This document shows positions 12,663 through 25,059 of a stretch of DNA of 64,000 nt, piece by piece. The position numbers were made by a program, and so were the translations under genes. This DNA is from Thereva unica (Eukaryota; Arthropoda; Insecta; Diptera; Therevidae), in contig OX465284.1 of NCBI GenBank assembly GCA_949987705.1, forward strand, positions 108,669,163-108,733,162, written 5' to 3'. The notes beneath the pieces are model-generated. The model was not told where the DNA came from, did no database searches, and saw nothing but the letters and a program-made list of their open reading frames with translations. How positions within the stretch are numbered: position 1 is the first letter of the stretch; the number at the start of each line of letters is the position of its first letter.

Positions 12663-12797
12663 GCGGCACGGGCGGACATGTGTTTTCTTTTATTCTCTAA
12701 AAAAAAATATAGTGTAAAATTCGACTGCCATATTGGAACCGCCATTTTTATTTCAGACAGGATGGTCAGATTGCATTATCACGCAAACTATACGTCT

Positions 12798-14650
12798 TCT
12801 TCTTTAACGGCTCTACAACCGGGATCCGGTCCTGGCCTTTCGCAACTATTCTCTCCACCGGTCCCGATTCGGAGCTGATGCCATCCAGTTTGGCATCCCT
12901 ACGCTCTGAGCGTCCTGGCCTAAGCCATCCTTCCAGCGAAGGTTGAATCTCCCTCGCTGTCGCACCCCATAGGTCTTACCGCCGAGAAATTTCCGAGCAG
13001 GCTCATCTTCACTCATACGAGTTAGATGCCCTGTCCACCGGAGCCTACCGAGCTTTATTTTCTTTCCAACATCTATGTCGTGGTAGCGCTCGTAGATCTC
13101 GTCATTGTAGAGTCTCCGGAATCGTCCTTTCTTACATACGGGGCCAACAATCCTCCGAAGTATTTTCCTCTCAAACACGCCCAAGAGGTTTGAGTGATTT
13201 TTGCTAAGCACCCACGTTTCGGATGCATATGTGAGAACGGGTAAGACCATCGTCTTATATAGTAAAAGTTTAGACGTTATGGTTAGACGTTTGGATTTAA
13301 AGAGCATTGAAAGACTATAGTAGGCTTGTTGGCTTTTAGCAGTCGTGCGCGTATTTCTGGTTCCATGCTATTGTCGGCTGCTACTATTGACCCAAGGTAG
13401 GTAAATGATTTTACCACGTCAAACTCGTGCTCCTCTTCCGTGATTGTGGGACCAATGTTAGGTGTTTCTTGTAGACGAGGCCACCATGTACTTTGTTTTG
13501 CTTTCGTTAATGTGCAGTCCCAGATTTACTGCCGCTTGCTCAATCTGAGTGAAAGTTTCTTGTACAGCTGTTGTTGTTCTTCCAATGATGTCAATGTCGT
13601 CTTCATAAGAAAGTAATTGGGTGGACTTGCGGAGTCTCGGATCACTTTCTCCAACGCCAGGTTGAAAAGGAGGCAGGTCAGACCGTCCCCGTGTTGGAGT
13701 CTATCATCTATATTGATTGGTCTAGACAGTGTTCTGGATACCTTTACTTGGCCTATCACATTGGTCATGGTCAACCAGCGTAGCATTAGCATCAGATATT
13801 GGTAGAACTTCCGAATCCTCAGTAAGCTCGCCATTTAGCAATTCATGAAAGTGCTCTTACCATCGCTCCAAAATGACTTTAGGATTGGTAATCAGATCCC
13901 TTCTTCGTCCTTGCAGTATGTGCAACGTGGTGTGGATTGCGTCACACTGCGAACTCTTCGGTAGAACTCCCGCGCCTGGTGCGGCCGTCGTTCTCTGTAC
14001 TGTTCTAGTTCACAGACGAGATTTTTTCCCTAGGCTTCCTTTTTTCGTCTGTGAATGCTCTTTTCTTCTTCTCTGAGCTCTTTATATTTCTCTTCGCGTG
14101 CCCGTGTTCTCTGAGACTGTTGCATTGCTCAGTACGCAGCATTCTTACGTTTAGTTGCCAGCCGTTCCGATCTCTACGAATTCTGACTAAGATGGACTCA
14201 GTAGTACCAATGACAATATTTTTAAGGCGGGTCCAGCTTTAGTTGACGCCCGGCATCTCATTCCCAGGACTTAGGGAGAGTTCTAATGCATGACCGTAGC
14301 TGTTTCTGGCCATTTCATTGCGTAGGACAGCTGTGTTGATTCTAGCCTGATCAACGGATATAAAGCCTTTCAGCGTTGTAATGTGCTCTCGGAACACCAT
14401 ACCAACAAGACAGTGATTCAAGTCGAAGTTGGCACCTCGGTACGTTTGTGCCGTCATCAGGCCCAAAAGGTGGTGGCGGTCTATCAACACATGGTCTATT
14501 TGGTTGCGAGTGGCTCCATCAGGCTTTATGGAGTGTCTTTATCTAGTACTTGCAACTACCACGTTCTTACTTGGTGCCATCTCTATAACTCGCTGTCCAT
14601 TTTCATTAGTGTTTTCATGCAAGCTGTGGGTGCATATACGTAATGTGCAA
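12798..14650 (-). pseudogene. RTE-like LINE, decayed
   Basis: On the minus strand, from high to low coordinates, an endonuclease tail reads DRHHLLGLMTAQTYRGANFD then LNHCLVGMVFREHI (14.24-14.5 kb). A basic linker with KKRAFTDEKRKPRE-like sequence follows. RT palm motifs VIGQVKVSRTLSRPI and HGDGLTCLLFNLALEKVIRD lie at 13.6-13.8 kb. An open 153-codon stretch (12846-13307) then reads LLYKTMVLPVLTYASETW and FERKILRRIVGPV, with RLRWTGHLTRM and NRDRWRE. This is the usual C-terminus of RTE/BovB-like LINEs. The YADD region is damaged. The minus-strand 3' end is an AAGAAGAAG-type tail at about 12798-12810, the same tail type as the 37.0-kb copy. The clade name is my inference. Confidence 0.75.
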
Positions 14651-14654
14651 AATT

Positions 14655-17185
14655 TGAAGTTTATCCGGTATATGGAAGTGGGTCAAAATCAAGTTAAGGG
14701 TTTTTTTTTTGTTAACGCTTGATTTTCACCCCCGTTTATTTTTCATACTGTGTTCTATATATGAAATGATTCTTGAGGAGTAAACTAAAAAAAAAAAAAT
14801 AACTGATGATTTTTAAAATAACGTCTGCAAATATTCAAAGGATTATGTGTGTATATGTGTGTGTGTGTATAGTAGAAAAAAAATATCGATGAACTTTGAG
14901 TTCTACACCACATTTTTCTTCTTTAAAATAAAAGTTCTGATTGAATAAACTCCAACAAGAAACGGGTTTAATTAAAGCAATTTAAAAGCCTTTTCTTTCA
15001 TTCATCCTCTGCTATCCCACCCGCTGCCACCAAAAAAAAGATTGAAAATTCCTTATTAATTTATTCCCTCTTTGTTCTCGAAAAGTCAAAAATTAAACTT
15101 TTCTTTATCTAAGATGAAAATATTCTCAACTTCTCAACCAAAATGAAAAATACACAAACAAAACACAAAACACTAACGAACAAAAGTTTCGAATTTCAAT
15201 GGAATATCCCTCATTCAGCTCGGCACAGCACAACCCCCTCAAAATTCATCCCTAATTGAAGTGAACTTCTCTAGCAACAAAATTGAATTAACAACAACGA
15301 AACAAAAAAAAGGACGAAAACGAAAACGAATCCGAGGGAAGATTTCTTGAATCCGCACCGAGCATACCGGATCGCCTCCGTGCGTAATCAAGTTGATAGA
15401 AATCCGTTTACGTTTTTATTTTTTAAGGGATTTCGGAATGGGGTAAAAGTTTCGCTTTTCGTCCTTTTTTTGTCGGTGTTGTTGTTGTTGTGTTTTATTT
15501 GAAGCTAAAAGCTTTTTATTGGCGAATGTAAAAACGCTATCAACACACAGCAAAAAAAAATGGTGAAAACCAGGATAAAAACCACGGCGAATTCACAGCA
15601 TTGTTTTTTTTTTCGCTGTGATTTTGTTTTTGTTTCTGCTTATGATGCTATTCAATGTATTTTCAATGTTATTGTTGCGTAAAAATTTCCAAAGGATACT
15701 GATACAAAAGTAGGATTTATAAATCGACTGAACTTTCATTTAGTAAGGAGGGGAATAAAATAAAATAAAAAAAAAGGGAAAAGGACATTTGTTTAAAAAT
15801 AGAATCACGTCCCTAAAACTGGGTATTCAAGCACTGTGTAGCCTTCCTTGCATGAAAAGGATGTTAAATTTCATTAGAGAGGACCTGGTCGACGTTGTTG
15901 CCCTTATTTACATTTGTTGCAGAAATATGTTCAGCATCCTTAGAATCCTTTACGTAAAGCGCAATAGAATAAAATTCCTTTAACTATATTCCCAGATGCT
16001 GTGATTTTTTTTATCAGGAGTCGTGTGTTTTTTTGTTAAACACAATCTAGAAAAACTCCTAGAAAAGTAGGTAGGGGGGGCTATGATCCGTAAACTCCAT
16101 GAATGGAACATTAGGTTTTATCGAGGACAAAATAAACTCCCAACAGCAAAATCCCTTTATATCCCTTCTGACACACACCGAACAGCTTTAGTTGCCTTGA
16201 TTCAATATGCATGCATATGTTGAGAAGTTTGCTTTCAAGAAGCATTTAAAGCAGCTTACAAGAAGTTTAAAATTCCTTATACCCCCCATCCCCTCTCTAA
16301 CCCCGCCGGAATGTTGCACAATTTAGAATTTCATTACAAGCACCCCAAATACTTGGTGCATTACAAACTCGCCCTAAAGCAGCACGGAATTTTGCTGCAT
16401 GAATACGCCGCTTCCTTCCAATTGGGGCTACAGCAGCGATTGGTTTCAGTGGCTCCACATTTTATCCTTGACTGGGCACCTTCCTTCCAGCGCTCCGTTA
16501 ATCAACCAATATACACTCACTCTCTCTCTTGTGCTCCTGTCGATGATGATTGAATTATTCATAACGAGTTAAGCCAATTGCGGGTAGTATTCAGCACCTC
16601 ATGAACCCCCCAGTATAGTTTGGAGAGAGTGTGTAGTATAGTAACGTATACTGGCTGCAGTACCTGGACCAAGGATATATTCATGTTCACGTTTAAATCC
16701 CTGTGGAATAGACCAATCGCTCCCGGTGTTGTTGAAAACATTCAAATGGAAATGTGATTGATTTCCGTGAAAATTTCGCTTGATAGTTGGCGGAGCTTGA
16801 TTCATCGTCAGTTTTGTGTAGAGCGAGGCGAGGCTATTAAAATTTGTGTATGAGTGATATTGGTAGTTATTGCTCATAGTGTTGTTACATATACCAACGA
16901 GTATATTTTTCTACCCTTAAAAATTTTCTACCGCTATGTAGTATTCAAAATGTTGAAATTTAAAGCTACTAGTATTGATTCGGTTTCTTTCTAGGTCAAT
17001 AGTAGCATTGAATGTAGTCGAAAGGGATCAGGCCTTATTTCCCCGATCTATACAACAGACATGCTCGCAATCACATTCAAACAACTTAACATCTTTGCTA
17101 TTTTCAGTACTCTTTAAGTAACTTTTATGCACTCTCTTGCCATTACATACCCATAAGCGCACATTCCAGCCCTTCCAAAATCCTA
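14655..17185. other. No gene seen; AT-rich with (GT)n
   Basis: Very AT-rich sequence with A and T homopolymers (for example 15300-15320 and 15540-15620) and a (GT)n-like tract at 14845-14869. The open frames at 15.8 and 16.3 kb carry no recognised motif and are probably chance. Confidence 0.4.
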
Positions 17186-17189
17186 CATA

Positions 17190-17332
17190 TTTTGCATACC
17201 TCCAGGCATCATGGACATAAACCCAATTGCATACCTCCAGAAAGCAAAAGTTCTCAACACACCACGGACACAAACCTCATTGCATACTTCCGGGCACCGA
17301 AAGCTCACCGCACCATTGACATAAACCCTCCA
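17190..17332. repeat. 52-bp tandem repeat, about 2.7 copies
   Basis: The unit contains GGACATAAACCC, then TTGCATACCTCC, then GGCACCGAAAGTTC-like sequence. Matched positions fall at about 17212, 17265 and 17316, so the period is 51-53 bp. Copies differ by several substitutions. Non-coding. Confidence 0.6.
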
Positions 17333-17904
17333 GTTTGTTGTCCAGGGAGTGGAGCAGGTAAGAGGAGTGGGTGCAGGAACCTTCTTGCTATATTACAAAA
17401 AGAACCGCAAGAATCGTGTCAAATTCAACGAATCTAGAACATAATCCTGTATAATCTGCAAACAAGCATTATTTTTTCTTACTTTTTGATCTACGATCAT
17501 ATTGTAAAGATTCATCTGGACATCCTAGTCATAACATAAGATCTGCGATGGAATGACTGGGAGCTGGGATGGATAAAATCGAAATACAAAAGTGTTTAAA
17601 GCAGCTTCACGAATGAACAATCTAATCATAGCATAACGGTTCTTTGCTATTGTATACCTTTCATCCTCCTGATTTTCAACCAACTTCGCTCGTGCTCCAG
17701 CGGGCCAAATCTAATGAAAATAATAGATGAAAGAGAATGAATAAGAAAGAGGAAGGACAAGCCGATGTGACAAAGGCAGTGACCCGATGGTAATCGAACT
17801 TGCCTCCTTGTGATTAATCGAATCCTGACCGCTGGTAGGCGATCGTAAACTGGCCTGGTGAGCGTATTGTTCTGCTCTTAATAAAAACAAACGTGATTTC
17901 TTGA

Positions 17905-17985
17905 ATATGCCGACGATGACTGGATTCGAATCATGGACCCCTGTGATGGTAGACGGGCGCCTTAACATCTAGGATACCAAGGGCA
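17905..17985 (-). repeat. tRNA-like SINE head
   Basis: The minus strand reads CCTAGATGTTAAGGCGCCC, then GTCTACCATCACAGGGGTCC, then ATGATTCGAATCCAG. GATTCGAATCC is a good B-box and TAGATGTTAAGG a plausible A-box. The same layout appears on the plus strand at 34083-34152 and on the minus strand at about 53868-53931, all sharing GACTACCAT-like and GGTCC-TG-TTCGA-TCC words. This suggests a tRNA-derived SINE family. The body continues to lower coordinates (to about 17700) without obvious similarity to the other copies. Confidence 0.55.
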
Positions 17986-18260
17986 ATACTTAGGGTTAGT
18001 TCAATCGTGCATAGTAGTTTGACTGGAACACCCAATTCCAGTAGCGTCTGAAGTAGCTTCTTTCTTTGGATGAAGCCATGTGCTTTAAAAAGTTCATAAG
18101 TATCTGATATACATTCCCATCTCTTTTACAGTACTTTTATGGAAGTTATTTCAGCGTGAATAGTTTGTCCTGCAAAAAAAGCTTCGAGTTTCCTATCATT
18201 CTTTTGCTACGAGCTAAGTTTATCAGTCTACCACTGTCGTTTATCGATCTCTTATGGGCA
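17986..18260 (-). pseudogene. RTE-like LINE remnant (endonuclease and RT pieces)
   Basis: The minus strand first gives NDSGRLINLARSKRMIGNSK and LFLQDKLFTLK, matching the GLRLINFA....N.....T.F..K endonuclease segment of RTE-like LINEs. A second piece follows at about 18085-17990: FIQRKKLLQTLLELGVPVKL and then IELTL, like the DSVNR.KL...L..LGIP.KLI.LI.LTL of their RT. The catalytic Asp of the FKQAFDS motif is lost. The two pieces are far closer than in an intact element, so the middle is deleted. The tRNA-like SINE head lies immediately downstream and may have inserted here. Confidence 0.5.
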
Positions 18261-18738
18261 TCTCTCCTAGGCAAGTAGAGCTGGAGTGGAATTGGTGCCA
18301 CACCGAAGCCTCTCTTTGGCAAACTCCTTCTCATTATACCAAAGACAGCGCTGCGTTCAGGAACCCAGGAAGTCCCAGTTGGCCGGGATCTCCATGACAG
18401 TTGTAAGTTGTTCAACGAAATCCTGCTCGAACGACAAGTCACTATGCAGACTGCTGAATCTGTTCAATTGGAGTGGCTCACAAATATCAGAGATATAGGG
18501 TGTACAAAACGCGAAGGGAGTGGACGCGGTACTTTTGGATTCAATACCTTAACCGAAAGAACAAAATAAAAGGAACTCGATAACTTGGCCGCCCCGGTTG
18601 CTTTGGGTTAATAAGGGAAGAACGATCAAGTTGGTATTAGATGAGATCCGGTCAAGTAAAATCGGGTGCTAAGGTTGGGAGTTGTTTCGCACTTCTTTGA
18701 ACTGAAAATCGCCACAAACACGAAAATCTAATCATGTG

Positions 18739-18801
18739 CCCGCTAGAGGTATGAACTCGCCCGCCACAGGTATGCACTTTCCCGCCACAGGCACGAAAAA
18801 C
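18739..18801. repeat. 21-bp tandem repeat, three copies
   Basis: CCCGCTAGAGGTATGAACTC, CCCGCCACAGGTATGCACTT and CCCGCCACAGGCACGAAAAA begin at 18739, 18760 and 18781. The exact 21-bp period with few changes suggests a recent small tandem expansion. Non-coding. Confidence 0.65.
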
Positions 18802-18888
18802 TTAAAAATTCCCTTTATAGGCATGAACATTTTTAAATGCATCCGCATCGGCATAGAGACCATTCCAAATGCGAGTGTTTTTTTTACC

Positions 18889-18978
18889 ATGCAGTCCCCC
18901 AACTAGCCATTAACCCCGTCCAATGCTGCTTGACCTAGGCAATTGAACTAGAACCATTCTTTTGAGTACGCTTTTGGC
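18889..18978 (-). repeat. 5S rRNA-like sequence (5S-derived SINE or pseudogene)
   Basis: On the minus strand, GCCAA (18978-18974) is followed by GGTTCTAGTTCAATTGCC, GTCAAGCAGCATTGGACGGG and GTTAATGGCTAGTTGGGGGA, then CTGC. This follows eukaryotic 5S rRNA in order: GGTTCTCGTCCGATCACCG, then TTAAGCAGCGTCGGGC, then the C-box segment GGTTAGTACTTAGATGGGGG. It spans about 90 nt of the 120 nt. Many substitutions exclude a functional 5S gene. A second diverged copy lies at 24285-24407 in the same orientation, sharing sequence with this one. Confidence 0.6.
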
Positions 18979-18979
18979 A

Positions 18980-21340
18980 CTATTTATCTTCACCAAGAAA
19001 ATTGTCCGTTTTCTTCGTCCTGTACAAGTTTTTAAGGACACCCGACTTCTTGCGTGCTAGTTTGCGAGCGCCGTGCAGGCTAGTGCGTGCCTGCTGCATG
19101 CTAGGTGCGGGCGGAGTTCATTTTTACTTGGGTGTGAAAAGGTGATTACTTCTGTGTTTTTTCACATAAAAAGGTACAATTTTAAAACGTGATTTTTCTA
19201 CTAAGAAATTGGATTATTAAAAAAGTGAATAATGAATAATACAATAAAATAAAAATTGAGAAAGTCCTTAAATTGACCAACAGAACTTCCAATCCTCTTG
19301 TGAATAAAACCTTCCATTTCCGTCCCAATCCTCATAATGATTAGAAATAATTCCGAAGTCATCATCCCCCTCTGCCATACACAACCAAAGTAGAAAAACC
19401 TCCCCAATAATTTCCTATTATCCTTACTTATTCTTGGTTACAAACCACCCTTCAAAAAAACTTTATAACTTTGATTTATGGAAAAAATATTTTTTTTTTA
19501 AACAAAATTTTCCATTCTTCTCCCCCAAAAAAAATCGTAACTTGAGAATTCCCGAATTTCATCTTGAATGTCATAGAAAAAGTTTTTGAGTAGTCGGTTT
19601 ATTTTTTTGGGCGCACAACTGGAAATCTCTACGGGGTGAAAAAGGGAGCAAAATTTTTTTAAAGGGTATACCAAGGACATAAATACATACATATACATAC
19701 ATATACACCTGTCTACCTGTCTTCACCCTCATAGCCAATAATTTTATTTGGTTTTTATTGAAGGATATTCATATATGTATATCCCCTGTATCAGAGACGC
19801 GAGGATAAATAATATTATTGAATTCATCGAGAACCCATTGGTGTACACTTTTCGATTACAAATAAAGGATTCTCTCAATTGCGGTTTCCTTTTCATGAAC
19901 TGAATGCAGGACAATGAAAAAAGGGCAACGTCCGCAAAAGGTAAAAAGGTATTCTCCGCGGTAAGACGATAATATTTTTATTATGTAAATATCAAAAGGG
20001 CCTTACATTGATTGGCGGTGATTTTAAAGAATATATACATAAATATCGATTTTGTTAATGGTCGATAAAAGATTTTATCTTTCAGACATCTGGTTTATGT
20101 TTTCAACACCTGTGCACAAAATTTGTCGAAACAATCGGTTTTTGGGTGAAAAGACACTCGTTGCACACAATTAACACAAACAAAACCACGGCAGCCGTAT
20201 GCAAGTACACGCAGCTCCAAAATAATGGAATATATGCATCGCGATATCTCGTGGTGCACCTTTCATGGCTCGATAATGCTCGCATAATGAGGTGTGTCTG
20301 CACATGGTACTTGCATATTTAATGCGTTTCACCTGCTATTTGCACTCTGCGTAAACATTGATGAGGATGCATGGGGATTTTGGATGTTTTACTAGAATTT
20401 CCTATTTTAGACAAATCCCCAAATAATGGTAGACGGCTGCTCTGTTTGCATTTATTTTTGGATGTTATGAGGGAATTTATTTAACACGGAAAGAGGTGGG
20501 GGAGGATTCAATTCGAGATACTTTAAAATGATCCTGAATTCTCTAGAGTGCAGCTGATGATAAGAAGAATCTAGTCTGACAGCAGTCAGTACTAAAACTT
20601 TTATGGGCGATGACTTTAAAAATGGGGGAATCTTCCATACACTCCAAAATAGGTCCTAGTTTATGGCTTATCGTTTGAACTTAAAGTAAAGCAGGTGTAA
20701 TTTTATTAAGGGCTTAAAGGGAAAAAGAACGTTATCTATTGAAGAGCCATGCAAGCAGAGTCAAGTGCTTTTCACAGTTTATTTGGTTTAATTTCGGTCT
20801 TGTACTCGCTTTTTTTACCATCTTTAAGCATAAATGTTTACCCCCTCCAGCAAGCGTTCAGCACTCCTCCAGATTTTTAACCATGAAAAAATAGTGGTAA
20901 CCCTGCTCCCATGCTCTCATACCAATACTGTTCATCGCTATCCAGGTTGTGCAGATGACAAGCGAGTTTCGTCGTAATAAAGGATATTAACAAGGCATTA
21001 ATGTACATTATCATTCAAAATAATATTAATTGATATAAATATTTCATTAAAATGACATTTATAGGAAATGAACCCATCTTCCGATGATCTTAGTATCGAT
21101 CGCTCCAAAACCGGTTTATTTTCCCAGGCTCAACCGACCAAATACCCACTCTAAATACATTAATAAAAAGAAAACCAATAAAAACTTAAAGGAAAATTAC
21201 TAAGATGAAAAAATATAGTAAAATGAAAATGAAATGTATTCAAACCGTTATTGGTAGCTATATACTCGTATAAATCAGAACAATCCTTTTTAAACTATTT
21301 CACGTTTCCAAACAGGTCTGAGAGTGTTTTTTTTGGCTTT
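18980..21340. other. No gene seen
   Basis: AT-rich DNA with simple TACATA-type repeats at 19680-19712. No coding motif or repeat structure is supported. Confidence 0.4.
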
Positions 21341-21344
21341 TTAA

Positions 21345-21410
21345 TCAAGATCAATGCTCTGCAGGGCTCAATTCGACCACTCTTTTCCTAATTTTTATAA
21401 ATTAAGGGTT
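21345..21410 (+). pseudogene. Short Jockey-type RT scrap
   Basis: CAGGGCTCAATTCGACCACT, then CTTTTCCTAATTTTTATAAA, aligns base by base with the RT motif at 44.62-44.67 kb (CAGGGCTCAATGCTATCACC, then CTCTTCCTAGTTTTTATAAA), which encodes PQGSMLSPALFLVFIN. Only about 65 bp is recognisable. It is the most eroded copy of this Jockey-type family in the window. Confidence 0.5.
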
Positions 21411-21669
21411 CACAGCTCACAGTCTATGGTACATAATGTCATTGATATTAAAAACAACAATGTGTAATTTCTTGTTAGCGAACTTTCGAAATTTCTGACT
21501 TTGTCTTGAGCCATTTCCAGTTTATCTGCAAAAAATTCTCTTATAGTAATCCAATAACTCGGCATCATTAAATCTTGCACCCTTTTGGCTCATTATAGAC
21601 GAGGACGTTTGCATCCAGACACAAAAGAACTTTGCTAAAAATTCAGAGTTGGAAAGCTTTTCATGAGAC

Positions 21670-22142
21670 TAAAGCCAAGTGTCCACAATAGAGTTTGGTA
21701 GAGTGTAAAGCGTAGAGTGTAGAGCTCTACCTGTAGTTTGCACACTGCAGTGCGCCCTTACCACTCTACTGCTCGAACATAGGGTTGATCTAGAGAAATT
21801 TTGAGTAGAGCTCTACCAAGCGCTCTACAGACTTAATACACTGCAGATGCGATTTTCTCTACTGTAGAGTCGTATGGTAGAGCCCGTAACTGCGGCCATC
21901 AACTTGTAATTTGATTTCTCAGTTATTCACAGGTGCGTGCATTCACATATTGTGTTAAAAATTTAAAGGAAATTAATAGAAAAAATGAAAACAAAATGAG
22001 TTCTCACCACAAACAAGCTGCTGCCGTTTTATTTTTGCTCGAAGAAAAGAAAAAGAAGGAAAGGAAATGTTGGGAGCAAAATTGGATCAATATGCGAGAT
22101 TGTTCTTTAGCTCGACGCAAAAAACTCTACAATGGATACTAG
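21670..22142 (+). pseudogene. PIF/Harbinger-like transposase N-terminus with upstream TAGAG repeats
   Basis: From ATG at 21996 a 48-codon frame reads HHKQAAAVLFLLEEKKKKER, then KCWEQNWINMRDCSLARRKK. It resembles the start of PIF/Harbinger transposases, where a hydrophobic ALxxLLxxEE stretch precedes a basic W-V-x-x-W-L-x-R-R segment. It ends early at a TAG, and no DDE domain follows. Upstream, 21690-21890 is packed with TAGAG/CTCTA words, including GTAGAGCTCTAC twice. Such subterminal repeats are common in transposons of this type. The identification rests on sequence feel and is moderate. Confidence 0.45.
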
Positions 22143-22144
22143 GC

Positions 22145-24120
22145 TTAAAAAAGCTTCGGTGTTTCTACATATTGTTATACTTGTGTTTGTGGCATTAAGT
22201 TCACAGCGGAAAATTAATTAAGCGCTGCCAAAAGAAGCAGGAATGTAACGCTTCCAATTCATATGTTATGGAAGCTTTTTGGAAGCACACTCTGTACTCT
22301 CATTTTTTTTAACCAAAGGCGCAGAAATTTAAACAAATAACGCATGTTATAAGAAAGTTCAGACCGCTTCTCAACTCTAGGGGATAATATGACTTTGTTT
22401 TTGCTTTACGAGTACATTAATGATAGTATTAAGGGTAAAAAAAGAAGAGCAAATCTGGCACCTTACAGCCAATGCATAAAAAACAAAAATATATTGACCT
22501 CTATTATGATAACACAAGATCCCTGCTGAAAGTATCCAATTTCTACAAAAAGAAACAAAATCCCCAATGGACTAATTTAAATTCCAATACCACATCCTTT
22601 TAATTTATCATTTAACCAAATCCATATATGTACACAGGGATCATTAAAATTCAATTCGTTAACCCTTTATGTAAATCAAAATTTCCGTGTTTAAGCCTAT
22701 CGAATTAGAAGAGCGTTGTTGTCCACCTCATTGTTGCAGGCACATCCTAACTACCCCGACAGTGTACCATTAGTCCAATTACATGGTAGCTGCGAAATAC
22801 ATTTGGAGCATACAACATCAGATAACAGGATGCCCAATCTCCAAAACACAAACAGGACAACCGAATTATAGCTTAGTGCATGGGGCGCGATGGGGATGTG
22901 TTAGTTTCCGGTCGGATACGTTTATGTTTAGAGCAAGGTGCACAGGGATTGCACCGAAAATTCATTAAAAATTAAATTCATTTGCACTGGGTGTTGTTGG
23001 AGGGATTGTCCAGGGGCATTACAAGTGCTAGTTTTGGGCAGACAGGGACAGACGAAAGTCTCTGGGAGGTTGAACTTTAATTTATTCCACCTCTGGTCAT
23101 ACACTTAGTACACCACTGATTATACTTAGTAGGTTGTGAGTGTATAACGTTTATCCTGCTTAAATAAGTTTTCGGCTTAATGCAAACATAACCATAGAAA
23201 ATCCATAATCCTGCAAACTAACATCTACAGCCTGGAAATGTTGGTGAAAATATACCCTAGTTACCGAAAGAAATCCCATGAAATATGTTAAGTGGACAAA
23301 GTGTCCTTTTTTTGTGTAGAATGAAAAAAAATGTCCCTTAAAGAGATTTACTAGAGGATTGCTACAATGTGTCCTTGAAATTTACATACAGGTAGATAAC
23401 ATGAGAGAGTCCAAGAAAGTACAAGACCTTATCCTGTGTGTATGGATCCTGTCGCAAAATGTAATTCATTTTAATGTAAATACACGAAGTAAGAAGAGTC
23501 CTTCGTGCAAGCTGAGATAGTTTCGTATGTTAGTAGGGCATAAATTCAAGTCAGTTTATTGCATTTACTATGTGGGTTAACTCGAGACGAGCAGATTACC
23601 ATCCGAGACAGTTCTGGACTAGAGAGAGAGAGACTCGGTTACTGAAAGGAATCTTATATAAAATATGTTATTTCAAATGTAAGGGAGAAGGATCCTGAAA
23701 AGGATTTTGAATTACTTGAAAATTAAATTCTTCTTTATGCGCATTACATACTGTACATGTGTTAGGAAACAATGTCAACTGTGAAAGTAGTTTATTGTGG
23801 AGAGAAGTCACATGAATTTTTATGGATTTAAGATGTGCGCATTTTTTTATATAAAAGTAGAAGTGGAGATGTTTTATAAAAGATTCTTATGGGATTTAAC
23901 TTGGGTCTTAGGTTTCGTTTGCTCATTTAGTACTCAATAAAAAATAGTAAGGATTTATCTATAGCATCGCAAAACTCGAAGCCGCTTCAAATCTTTTCAT
24001 AAAATAAGTAGAAAAAGAAAATTAAAATGTATCTTTATAGCCTATCCATTAAGCATGATGTTTGTTGTGTTTGTTTACAGGGGTGGCGTGCTGTTTCGTT
24101 GCAATCAAATCACACGATCT
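22145..24120. other. No gene seen; weak direct repeat
   Basis: Non-coding AT-rich DNA. A diverged direct repeat, GTTACCGAAAGAAATCC... near 23258 and GTTACTGAAAGGAATCT... near 23638, extends about 35 bp. A GAGAGAGAGA run lies near 23620. Confidence 0.4.
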
Positions 24121-24124
24121 TAAC

Positions 24125-24235
24125 CTATCATATCCTCTTTCTACCATTAAGCTAAGCTTACTACCAGACATTGTACCATGAAGTAAACGACATGACGGAC
24201 TGGTAGTATAAAGGGTGACACCTAAGCTTAGACTC
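24125..24235 (+). repeat. 3' end of a Jockey-type LINE (5'-truncated copy)
   Basis: CTAAGCTTACTACCAGACA, then CATGACGGACTGGTAGTA and AAAGGGTGACACCTAA, match the sequence just after the stop codon of the Jockey-type element at 45575-45655. That sequence is CTAAGCTTACTACCAGACAC, then ATGACAGACTGGAAGTA, then AAAGGGTGACACCTAA. Only the 3' untranslated end is present, as expected for a severely 5'-truncated LINE insertion. It helps place the family's 3' terminus near GACACCTAA. Confidence 0.7.
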
Positions 24236-24284
24236 TTCTACATAATTAAAAAAAAATCATTTTTCAATGATCATCAACCTCAAG

Positions 24285-24407
24285 CTAGAAAGTCTGTGGT
24301 TTTAATCAATGCAGTCCCCCAACTGAGTATTAATCTGGTCCAAAGATGCTTGACTTCTTTAATCGAACCAGAACCGGTCTATGCTAAATAACACCTTTCA
24401 CGGGCAC
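24285..24407 (-). repeat. 5S rRNA-like sequence, second copy
   Basis: The minus strand reads GGTTCTGGTTCGATTAAAG, then AAGTCAAGCATCTTTGGACC, then AGATTAATACTCAGTTGGGG, then GACTGCATTG. Order and spacing follow 5S rRNA from its GGTTCTCGTCCGATC segment to GGGGGACCGCTTGG. It shares TAGTGCC(C) at the 5' side and AGTTGGGGGACTGCATG/T at the 3' side with the 18.9-kb copy. It starts about 50 bp from the Jockey 3' end at 24235. Confidence 0.6.
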
Positions 24408-24409
24408 TA

Positions 24410-25055
24410 ACATATTTGTCTGAAAATTGGGGTAATGTAAGCGGCATGTGACTCATTTGCTATATGGGCCCTCATGAGGAGCCTACGTGGAAATCCGTCT
24501 TTTGGCATGCCTCATGAGGCATACAGTTATAAGCTCTTAATAGCTCTAACATAATGTACGTATAAAATGGATTTCTCCACCCAAAGCGAAAGTGAGTGAG
24601 CGCTTTATCTTCCATCCTCATGTTCTCCTCCGGCCTTGCTATGGCTAGCCTACTGTAAACGACATTTGAGAAGGATGCTAGAAGTCTATACGGCAGATTT
24701 GAATTGTGTGAATTTATAATAGACTGGAGTAAATTCAGATCCCTAGCGTCTGCATTGTCCCCGCTTGTAGAAGAAGAGTTAAAGCATCTAACAGATAATC
24801 GATTTCAAAAGCAGAAAAGGTGGTAAAAATTATATTATCGACAACCGATGTACTGGCAAAAGAGAAGAGCCGGAAATGATTGTATAAATCTTTCTGTCAC
24901 GATCAACGATCAACAATCAACGATCAGTGAATAGTGATGAGTGCTTCCAGAGCATTTTGGGGTTATTGATCCGTGGCTTTTGCACGTTTTGGTCGCAATC
25001 GCCACATATTTCCCCCTTGCGTAGCGATAATCGGAAAGTTGCCAATCCTCTGTTC
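24410..25055. other. No gene seen
   Basis: Non-coding DNA. A small run of related words (GATCAACGATCAACAATCAA near 24902-24925) is the only structure noticed. Confidence 0.35.
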
Positions 25056-25059
25056 ATTC

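Noticed and set aside
16311..16553. 80-codon frame starting MLHNLEFHYKHP
   Set aside because: No family motif, no splice or promoter context, and length compatible with chance.
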